A stretch of 5,747 bases of DNA from CAWEHT01 sp963808455 (GTDB taxonomy: Bacteria > Chloroflexota > Anaerolineae > CG2-30-64-16): positions 1-5,747 of the forward strand of contig CAWEHT010000166.1 in the NCBI GenBank assembly GCA_963808455.1, read 5' to 3'. The position numbers and the translations under genes were made by a program. The notes beneath the pieces were generated by a model. The model was not told the origin of the DNA. It made no database searches and saw nothing but the letters and a program-made list of their open reading frames with translations. Positions within the stretch are counted from its first letter, which is position 1. Each line of letters starts with the position of its first letter. Below, piece by piece: positions 1 to 5,747 of this stretch.

Positions 1-1153
1 ACCTTCTATCTTGCCATCCCGCCCGGGTTCATCGAGACCATCGTGTGCCAGTTGGGCGAGGCCGGTCTGGCCATGGATCACCATGCCACGCGCGTGGTGG
101 TCGAGAAGCCGTTCGGGCACGACCTGGCCTCAGCCGGAGAGCTGAACACCACGCTGGCCACCGTCTTCGAGGAAGACCAGAATCTTCCGCATCGATCACT
201 ATCTCGGCAAAAACACGGTGCAGAATATCCTGGTATTTCGCTTCGCCAACGCCCTGTTCGAGCCGATCTGGGACCGGAGCTACATCGACCACGTGCAGAT
301 CACCGTAGCCGAGACAGTCGGCGTGGAACATCGGGCAGGCTACTACGAACACGCCGGGGCCTTGCGTGACATGATCCAAAACCACCTGCTGCAGATCCTG
401 TGCCTGGTGGCCATGGAGCCTCCGGTTTCTCTGGCTGCCGACGAGATCCACAACAAAAAAGTTGACGTTCTGCATGCCGTGCGCCCCATTCCAGAAGATT
501 GTGTTTTCGACTTCGCCGTCAGGGGACAGTACGGCCCCGGCTTCATCGGTGGCGAACGGGTGGCGTCCTACCGATCGGAGCCGGGTGTGACGCCTGACTC
601 GGCGGTCGAGACCTTCGTGGCCCTCAAGCTCTATGTGGACAACTGGCGCTGGCAAGATGTGCCCTTCTACCTGCGCACGGGCAAGCGCCTGCCAACGCGA
701 GCCTCCGAAGTGGCCATCCAGTTCCGGCCGGTCCCCCACCAGGCTTTCCCGGATGCCGCGGTGGTAGACTGGCAGGCCAATCGTGTGGTCATCCGCGTGC
801 AGCCCGAAGAGAGCATCCAGATCCGTTTCCAGGTGCAGCAGCCCGGGTTGGAAGTACGCCTGAGCCCAGCGGACCTCCAATTCTGCTACCGCGAGGCGTT
901 CAGCGCGGTGCCACCGGATGCCTACGAGACGCTCCTCCTGGATGTGCTTGCCGGAGATCGGACGCTGTTCATGCGAGCAGATCAGGTCCAGGCAGCCTGG
1001 TCCCTGATCGCCCCGGTGCTCGACGCGTGGGATGCCGTACCTCCAGCCGGCTTCCCCAACTACTCGGCCGGCACCTGGGGCCCCGAAGCTGCCACTGCGC
1101 TGATCGCCCGCGATGGCCGCAACTGGTATTCGCCGCCCCTTGCGAGCACGTGA
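1..1153 (+). CDS. zwf: Glucose-6-phosphate dehydrogenase, 5'-truncated and frameshifted
   Basis: This enzyme oxidises glucose 6-phosphate to 6-phosphogluconolactone with NAD(P)+ in the cytoplasm, the first step of the oxidative pentose phosphate pathway. The reading frame starting at base 1 shows FYLAIPPGF, then the conserved EKPFGHDL. After a one-base shift near 181 the frame starting at 182 continues with the active-site motif RIDHYLGK (catalytic His), VQNILVFRFAN, the block GALRDMIQNHLLQ, the substrate-side PFYLRTGKRLP and the C-terminal DRTLFMRADQVQAAW. The protein ends at TGA 1151-1153. About 370 residues are visible against a usual 480-510, so roughly the first 110-130 residues, including the Rossmann nucleotide-binding loop, lie upstream of the window. 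The identification is from these motifs and is firm. The frameshift sits between EEDQ and FRIDHYLGK. As written the gene would not give an active enzyme, but everything after the shift is intact and well conserved, which argues for a sequencing error. Confidence 0.95.
178..184 (+). other. Single-base frameshift in zwf (+1, extra A)
   Basis: The protein leaves the frame of base 1 after EEDQ (cag at 178-180) and resumes in the frame of base 182 with IFRIDHYLGK. Removing one A at 181-182 (CAGAATC to CAGATC) restores a continuous enzyme sequence. Left uncorrected, the first frame runs through unrelated residues to a stop at 369. Confidence 0.9.
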
Positions 1154-1159
1154 AAGCCC

Positions 1160-2492
1160 GTGAGAGCCACGATCGTGCTGCTTCTGCTCCTGGCCGGCTG
1201 CGCCAGGAGCTTGCCGCCAGCGGCGAGCGTCGTTCACCGCCCGCCTGAACCACCTGTAACTGCCAGCGCCGAGCCGTCAGCCGGCGTCCCTGCGAGTGCC
1301 CCATCGCCGCATGCCAACCTGCCGGGTGCCGGGGCAGAGGCGGCCGGCCGCCCAGGCCCCACCGTCACGGCGTCGGCTTATCCGGCTGCCTCGCGACCCG
1401 TGCCACAGGCGGGCGGGCCGCTTGGGCCTGCTTTGGCCCTCAGCTCCCTGCGGATGGTTTCCGCACAAGCCGGTTGGGCCACCGGCTGGACCATGGATCG
1501 CAACGCAGGCGGCATCTTGCGAAGCACCGACGGCGGCGGCAGATGGCAGGTCGTGTCCCCTCCCGGGCTCGACCCCACTCGTATCCAGAGCCCGTTCTTT
1601 CTGGATGCGAGCCACGCCTGGTTCGTCACGTCACAGGGGCAGGCGATCGCCGCGAAACCGGTCCACGCGGAGACGACCGTCGAGCGCACTGCAGACGGCG
1701 GAAGCACCTGGCTGCCAAGCGCAACGCTGCAACTGCCAAACGGTGGCCCCGGCTGGCTCGACTTCATCGATGCTCAGCATGGCTGGTACATGGCAAACCT
1801 GGGCGAATCGGGCGGCTCGATGGCCGTGGAGATCTTCGAAACCGCCGACAGCGGTCAGAATTGGGCCAGCGTTTCGACGACAGGCGGCGCCCTGGAGCCA
1901 TCCACCCCCGGCGGCCTTCCCGTGTTCTGCAACAAAACGGGGGTGAGCTTTGCGGACCTCCACATAGGATGGGCCACTGCCCATTGCACGACGAGCGGGG
2001 TCTTCTTTTACACCACGCGGGATGGCGGGCGAACATGGCGTGATCAACCGCTGCCGCCACCGACCCCTGACGAGGCGAGCCTCTTCCAATCCGGCGATTG
2101 CGAGACATCGCCGCCGGTGGTTCCTCCTGGCTCGGATGGGGTAGGCGTGCTTAGCCTTCGCGTCAGGGCGCGAGGCCTTGCTCTATTACACCCAAGACGG
2201 GGGGCAGACATGGCACGCGTCACAGCTGGTCCCCGAGCGCGACGCTGCGTCCCCGATCTTTGTGAGCGCCCGGGATGGCTGGACGACCGATGAGTCTCAG
2301 CTGTTCGTCACCCACGATGGCGGACAGAGTTGGTCAGCGGGGGGTCGCCTCCCCAACCTGCGCTTCCTGGGCGCGCTGGATTTTTCCGACCTGAGAAACG
2401 GTTGGGCAACGGGCGGCGTGGGAGCCTTCGAGACACATGACGGCGGCCAAACCTGGCAGCCTTTTTCGCCCGTTTTGGATAAGGCAGGCTGA
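1160..2492 (+). CDS. Lipoprotein with seven Asp-box repeats, Ycf48-like beta-propeller, frameshifted
   Basis: This is a predicted membrane-anchored extracytoplasmic protein of unknown substrate. Translation from GTG 1160 gives a positively charged N-terminus, a leucine-rich core and the lipobox LAGC with Cys at residue 14, so signal peptidase II processing is expected. A Pro/Ala-rich, low-complexity linker covers about residues 17-90. Then come seven Asp boxes: STDGGGRW, TADGGSTW, TADSGQNW, TRDGGRTW (about residues 122, 177, 228 and 286), and after the shift TQDGGQTW, THDGGQSW and THDGGQTW. Most are preceded by a GWAT-like strand (GWATGW, GWYMA, GWATAH, GWTTDE, GWATGG), the pattern of BNR/Ycf48-like propellers. 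The frame changes (+1) near 2150-2163, and the protein ends at TGA 2490-2492, about 443 residues in all. The start lies 6 nt after the zwf stop with only a weak purine stretch ahead, so translational coupling is plausible. Asp boxes mark a fold, not an activity; a sialidase role is not supported, and a scaffold or binding role is equally possible. Confidence 0.85.
2150..2163 (+). other. Single-base frameshift in the Asp-box lipoprotein gene (+1)
   Basis: Up to GVGVLSL the protein is in the frame of 1160. From ASGREALLYYTQDGGQTW onward it is in the frame of 2163. One extra base (or two missing) around 2159 explains the change. Without correction the first frame loses the repeat pattern and ends at a stop at 2293, deleting the last three Asp boxes. 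Confidence 0.85.
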
Positions 2493-2510
2493 GCCCATGG
2501 CCGATCGACC

Positions 2511-5292
2511 GTGATGGAATTACCCGATCCACTGGCCGGCTTCTCGGGCCCCACACGAGCCTGGTTCGAGCAGGCGTTCGGGACACCCACTCCGCCGCAG
2601 GCACAGGGCTGGCCCCCTATCCAGCGTGGGGAGCACACACTGATCCTGGCTCCGACGGGGTCGGGGAAGACATTGGCCGCCTTCCTGTGGAGCATCGACC
2701 GGATCTACCGCACCCTGGGAGGAGAAACCGCCGTCCCGGCGTCACCTGGCGTGAGCTTGCTCTACGTGTCGCCTTTGAAGGCTCTCAACAACGACATCGA
2801 GCGCAATCTCGCGCGTGCCCCTCGAAGGCATCCGCGAGACGGCCCGGCGCATGGGCCAGGGGTTGCCCCCCCTGCGGGTGGCGGTGCGTACGGGGGACAC
2901 GCCCGGCCACGCGCGGGCGCAGATGCTCAAGGCCCCGCCTCACATCCTGATCACCACGCCTGAATCGCTGTACCTGATCCTTACCAGCCCACGTGGGCGC
3001 GATATGTTGCGCGCGGTTCAGACCGTGATCATCGACGAGAATCCACACCCTGTGCGGCAACAAGCGTGGCGCGCACCTGGCGCTCAGCCTGGAGCGGCTC
3101 GACCGCCTGGCAGCCGAGGGAATAGGAACCAGGGAGCAGAGATCAGGCACCGCCGGGGAAGCCGAGGACAAGGAGCGGAAGATGAGGGCCGCCCCCTGTC
3201 CCCTGCCCTCCGCCCGTTTCGCCGGGGTCCAACGCATCGGGCTGTCGGCGACCCAGCGACCGCTTCAGGAAGTAGCTCGCTTCCTGGCCGGGCAATGCCG
3301 GCGGACGGAGGCCGGCACCGCGCCATCCTCGGGCGAAGAGGGCGCCCCGGCGCCTCGCCCGGTCACGATCGTGGACACAGGCTATCGGAAGGCCCTCGAC
3401 CTGAAGGTCGTGACGGTGGTCGAGGATTTCGCCAACTTGCCCGGCGACACGATCTGGCCCGCCGTGATCGGCCGGCTGCTAAACGAGATCAGGCGGCACC
3501 GCACTACCCTGGTCTTCGCCGACAACCGGCGGCTGGCCGAGCGCACGGCCGATCGGCTGAACGCGCAGTGGGCAGGCGAGGAGTCAGAGGAGGTGCCACC
3601 GGGCAGCACCGAGATCCTGGCACCTGGTGGACTGGCGCGTGACCGCGGGATGTTTGCCCTCGGCGCCGACGGGCCCTTCCGCGCGCATCACGGCAGCATA
3701 TCGAGGGAGTCACGCCGGTTGCTGGAGCAAGAGCTCAAGGCGGGACGGCTGCCGGCGCTCATCGGCACCAGCTCGCTGGAGCTCGGCATTGATATCGGCA
3801 CCGTGGACCACGTCGCGCAGCTGCAGTCGCCCAAGAGCGTCGCCCAGGGGCTGCAGCGCGTCGGACGCTCGGGCCATCTGGTCGGGCAGACGAGCTTCGG
3901 GCGCATCTATGCCACGCACCGCGAAGACCTTGTCGAAGCCGCCGCGATTGCTCACGGCATGCTGTATGGCGAAATCGAAGAGACCTACACGCCGCAGAAT
4001 CCGCTGGATGTGCTTGCGCAGCAGATCGTGGCCATGGTGGCAGTGGAGCCGTGGGACGACGCCGGCCTTTTCGACCTGATCAGACAGGCCTATCCTTACC
4101 ACAACCTTTCGCGCCGCGTGTTCGAGTCGGTGCTCGGGATGCTGTCCGGCAAATATCTCATCGAGTCCGGCAACTCGGCAGGGGGCGCGGCCCAGCTAGA
4201 GCCAGGGGATCAGGAACAGGGCACCGGTGGGCTCGTCCCTGCCAACCTCGTGCCCGCTCAGACAGGCGAGGAGTTGCCCGCGGGCGACACGGCGCAGCCG
4301 GCCGATGCCGGCCAGGTTTCGAGGCCGGGCGCGCTGTCGGCGCTACGCGCCGGATCAGCTGGGATCAGGCCCATGGCCGGCTGGCAGCGCTGCCCGGATC
4401 TCGGCTCCTCGCCGTCAGCAATGCCGGCACCATACCCGACACCGGCGCCTACAGCATTTACCTCACAGACAATCAGACGCGCATCGGCGAAGTGGACGAG
4501 GAGTTCGTCTTCGAGACCCGGCCAGGCGACGCTTTCCTCTTCGGCAGCCAGGTCTGGCGGGTCAAAAGCATCACAGACGATCGCTTGATCGTGAGCCCCG
4601 CGCCCGGCGCCGTGCCGCGCATGCCCTTCTGGCACGGCGACTATCCCTGGCGTCCCTATGAATTGGGGCGACGCGTCGGCGAATTCAGGCGCATGCTCGC
4701 CGATCGCTTGCAGAGGGCCGGCGACGGGGAAGCAGAAGACCGGCAGGCGATCGCCGGGTTGCGCGCCTGGCTTGCCGGCGAATATGCGCTCGACGACAAC
4801 TCGATCGATAACCTCTTGGCTTATGTCAAGAGGCAGCTGGATACCACCGGCGTGATCGCGTCGGATCGCACGGTGGTGGCCGAACTCTTCAAGGATGCTG
4901 TCGGCGAGCCCAGGCTGGTGCTGCACTCCCCGTTTGGCGGCCGGGTCAACGGCGCCTGGGCCATAGCCCTGCGCAACGCCTTGCGCGAGCGCACGGGCAG
5001 TGAGCCCGAGATGATGGCCAATGACGACGGCATCCTTGTCCGCTTCCCGCAATTGGCCGGCCCACCGCCCTTGGAGATCCTCACCCACATGGCCCCGCTC
5101 GAAGCACGGCAACGGATCCTGGACGAATTGCCCAACTCAGCCGTGTTCGGGGCGCAGTTCCGCATGGCCGCGGGAAGAGCGTTGCTGCTGCCCCGCGTGG
5201 ACGGCCAAAGACGCACCCCGTTCTGGGTGGCATCCAACGTCCTATTGGCGTTCAAATACCTTTGTTCAGGGAAAAGTTGGTGGACTTCATAA
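2511..5292 (+). CDS. lhr: Lhr-family DEXH helicase, multiply frameshifted, C-terminus lost
   Basis: Lhr enzymes are ATP-dependent 3'-5' superfamily 2 helicases that act on DNA or RNA:DNA hybrids and are linked to DNA repair. Visible motifs in order: PTPPQ upstream of motif I; Walker A APTGSGKT (2649-2672); Ia YVSPLKALNND; ITTPESL; motif II DEIH (3034-3046, broken by an extra A); motif III SAT (3245-3253); motif IV LVFADNRR (3509-3532); HHGSISRE; motif V SSLELGIDIG (3770-3799); motif VI QRVGRSGH (about 3854-3877). A winged-helix-like region follows (YTPQNPLDVLAQQIVAMVA), then the Lhr-specific part (SNAGTIPDTG, GEVDEEFVFE, MPFWHGD, LHSPFGGRVNGAW, LLPRVDGQRRTPFW). Homology stops at about 5225, short of the end of the usual helicase core; the stop at 5290-5292 belongs to foreign-looking sequence. 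Three one-base frameshifts and two inserts interrupt it. The start is GTG 2511 or ATG 2514, 18 nt after the lipoprotein stop, which is in the same frame. No clear Shine-Dalgarno is seen. Confidence 0.93.
2803..2817 (+). other. Single-base frameshift in lhr between motifs Ia and Ib (+1)
   Basis: The first lhr frame reads LKALNNDIERNL and then loses similarity. The frame of 2815 picks up at once with VPLEGIRETARRMGQ, the usual continuation in this family. One extra base in the stretch ctcgcgcg accounts for it. The first frame would end near 2963. Confidence 0.85.
3037..3043 (+). other. Single-base frameshift inside the DEIH box of lhr (+1, extra A)
   Basis: The frame reads VIIDE and then drifts. 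Removing one A at 3040-3041 (GAGAATC to GAGATC) gives DEIHTLCGNKRGAHLALSLE, a textbook Lhr motif II region. The shift therefore falls exactly in the ATPase active-site motif, and has the same form as the shift in zwf. Confidence 0.9.
3116..3214 (+). repeat. In-frame palindromic insert in lhr between motifs II and III
   Basis: About 33 residues (TREQRSGTAGEAEDKERK and flanks) sit between the helix LSLERLDRLAAE and VQRIGLSATQ, where Lhr proteins normally have only a short turn. The DNA ends form an imperfect inverted repeat: GAGGGAATAGGAACCAGGG at 3116-3134, and CCCTGTCCCCTGCCCTC at 3194-3210, whose reverse complement is GAGGGCAGGGGACAGGG. The frame is kept through the insert. It resembles a small translated repeat element, but no duplicate outside lhr is visible in this window. 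Confidence 0.55.
4165..4330 (+). repeat. In-frame insert with hairpin-forming repeats in lhr after the winged-helix region
   Basis: Between VLGMLSGKY and ALRARISWD, where Lhr proteins usually need about ten residues, there are about 55 extra low-complexity residues including EPGDQEQGTGG. The DNA holds GGGCAC (4219-4224) facing GTGCCC (4250-4255), a perfect 10-base palindrome GCCCGCGGGC (4276-4285), and a direct repeat GCCGGCC at 4297-4303 and 4307-4313. Its segment 4201-4226 shares the blocks CCAGGG, GATCAGG and GGCACCG, in order, with 3128-3152 of the first insert. Both inserts lie in likely surface linkers. Confidence 0.5.
4346..4353 (+). other. Single-base frameshift in lhr (-1, missing C)
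   Basis: The frame carrying motifs III-VI reads LSALRA up to 4351, and the protein resumes in the frame of 4351 with RISWDQAHGRLAALPGSR. Restoring one C (GCCGG to GCCCGG) joins them as ALRARISWDQ. The uncorrected frame continues as Ser/Ala-rich noise to a stop at 4588. Confidence 0.85.
5223..5265 (+). other. Composition and homology junction
   Basis: Lhr similarity is strong up to RRTPFW (ending about 5226). The family then continues with a helix beginning LQR-L, which is absent here. Base composition falls over a few tens of bases, from about 70% GC in the lines before to about 45% (37-50% by line) after 5280. I see no clear inverted repeat, tRNA end or target-site duplication at the change. 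It may be an insertion or recombination breakpoint, or an assembly join. Confidence 0.7.
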
Positions 5293-5344
5293 AGACTGCG
5301 ACCGTTAGTTCACCGTTGGCGTTTCGTGGCAAGTACAAGGATGA
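5226..5344 (+). other. Possible 5' part of the lower-GC coding segment, different frame
   Basis: The frame containing TTG 5262 is open across the junction and reads IPLFREKLVDFIKTA, then LAFRGKYKDDVVISN, a plausible protein mix of charged and hydrophobic residues. After about 5370 the same frame turns Thr-rich and ends at 5540, while the frame used by the following segment is closed by TGA at 5342-5344. This may be the upstream half of the tail gene joined to it by another frameshift. The evidence is weak. Confidence 0.3.
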
Positions 5345-5747
5345 CGTAGTTATCAGCAATATGTTCCGCCGTGCTGTAATCACGCTCAGAACCGCAACGA
5401 CATATTACAACTATTGCCCGACTGTAACGACATTGAGGACAAGTATTGCTTGCTCGCCTACAACTACCACTTTGATCCCGTTGGCTTTGATGACGGTGTT
5501 TACAAGACGGAACTGCCACACTTTGTTTATTACTTGTTAAATGAATGGGTCAAACCGTCGTGGATTAAAGATGACTCTCGCTTTGGTATTGAAGCATACA
5601 AGAACCCCGCCTTGGTCGAGGCTATATTCGAGGCAAGCCAAGACGCAGCCATATTTGCCGACATAGAAACAATATGTAAAGCGGCGGGCAAAGATGAGTT
5701 AATCGGTAAGGCTGGCGACATATTTGACCAGTTAAATGAACATATTG
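5345..5747 (+). CDS. Unrecognised protein fragment, open at the window end
   Basis: The frame from 5345 to the last base has no stop (134 codons) at about 45% GC, where chance stops would be expected. From about 5378 it looks like real protein: NRNDILQLLPDCNDIEDKY, a tyrosine-rich stretch LLAYNYHFDP, then KTELPHFVYYLLNEWVKPSW, followed by amphipathic, Glu/Asp/Lys-rich helices to LIGKAGDIFDQLNEHI. I see no signal peptide, long membrane segment or motif I can name. No start codon with a ribosome site precedes it in frame, so its true 5' end is either lost at the junction or in another frame upstream. A phage or accessory origin would fit the composition, but nothing in the residues shows it. 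Confidence 0.5.

Noticed and set aside
29..1237. A 402-codon open frame on the minus strand opposite zwf
   Set aside because: The + strand carries unmistakable conserved G6PD motifs over this span. The antisense translation is Arg/Gly/His-rich without recognisable motifs, as expected from high-GC codon bias.
2497..2514. A tiny leader ORF (ATG at 2497, reading MADRP then stop) ahead of lhr
   Set aside because: Five codons, no ribosome site, and readily explained by chance in the short gap. It is also out of frame with lhr.
178..3043. Programmed ribosomal frameshifting or phase variation as the cause of the shifts
   Set aside because: There is no slippery heptamer with downstream structure and no homopolymer or tandem-repeat tract at the sites, and five unrelated shifts in three genes make regulation unlikely.
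4352..4588. Continuation of the lhr motif III-VI frame past 4351
   Set aside because: Residues become Ser/Ala/Arg noise, while the frame of 4351 carries clear Lhr sequence, so this is a frameshift artefact and not a real C-terminus.
4258..5112. A 284-codon minus-strand open frame opposite lhr
   Set aside because: The + strand reads conserved Lhr sequence here. The antisense frame is a GC-bias shadow.
5396..5433. AACGACAT repeated 30 bases apart in the tail
   Set aside because: Only 8 bases, two copies, in phase with a coding frame (NDI twice). This is not enough for an iteron or repeat array.
5530..5721. A 63-codon minus-strand frame in the tail
   Set aside because: It is Ser/Ala-rich and motif-free, opposite a longer + strand frame with better protein character.

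Overview
The window is GC-rich (close to 70% in lines I counted) and compactly coding on the + strand from position 1 to about 5225. After that it changes abruptly to about 45% GC. The GC-rich part reads as a three-gene, same-strand, operon-like run from a bacterium. A lipoprotein signal peptide excludes a eukaryotic source. The combination of a zwf gene, a Ycf48-like Asp-box lipoprotein and a long Lhr-type helicase carrying in-frame palindromic inserts suggests Chloroflexota or a related high-GC lineage. That taxonomic guess is an inference from style, not a database match.

Layout. Positions 1-1153 hold the 3' three quarters of zwf (glucose-6-phosphate dehydrogenase, the entry step of the oxidative pentose phosphate pathway); its start lies outside the window. 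Positions 1160-2492 hold a secreted lipoprotein with seven Asp-box (DGGxxW) repeats, predicted to fold as a beta-propeller. Positions 2511 to about 5225 hold an Lhr-family superfamily 2 helicase with all the classic helicase motifs, a winged-helix region and part of the following Lhr-specific domain. The gaps between the three genes are only 6 and 18 nt and hold no visible terminator or promoter, so co-transcription is plausible. No functional link among the three products is obvious.

Integrity. Every gene is interrupted by single-base frameshifts: one in zwf, one in the lipoprotein gene and three in lhr. In each case the conserved protein continues immediately in another frame. Two of the five have the same form: an expected AGATC is written AGAATC, once just before the zwf active-site motif and once inside the helicase DEIH box. 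This looks more like consensus error in a low-coverage or long-read assembly than natural decay, but the sequence alone cannot decide.

Two in-frame inserts in lhr (about 3116-3214 and 4165-4330) share short blocks and have inverted-repeat structure, suggesting a small palindromic element that tolerates being translated. At about 5225 the Lhr homology stops just after a conserved TPFW. The remaining ~520 bases carry an unrecognised lower-GC coding frame that is open to the window end. This is either an insertion or recombination junction or an assembly chimera.

I found no convincing new multi-gene system. The most worthwhile items are the translated palindromic inserts in the helicase, the composition junction with its unknown ORF, and the repeated form of the frameshifts.
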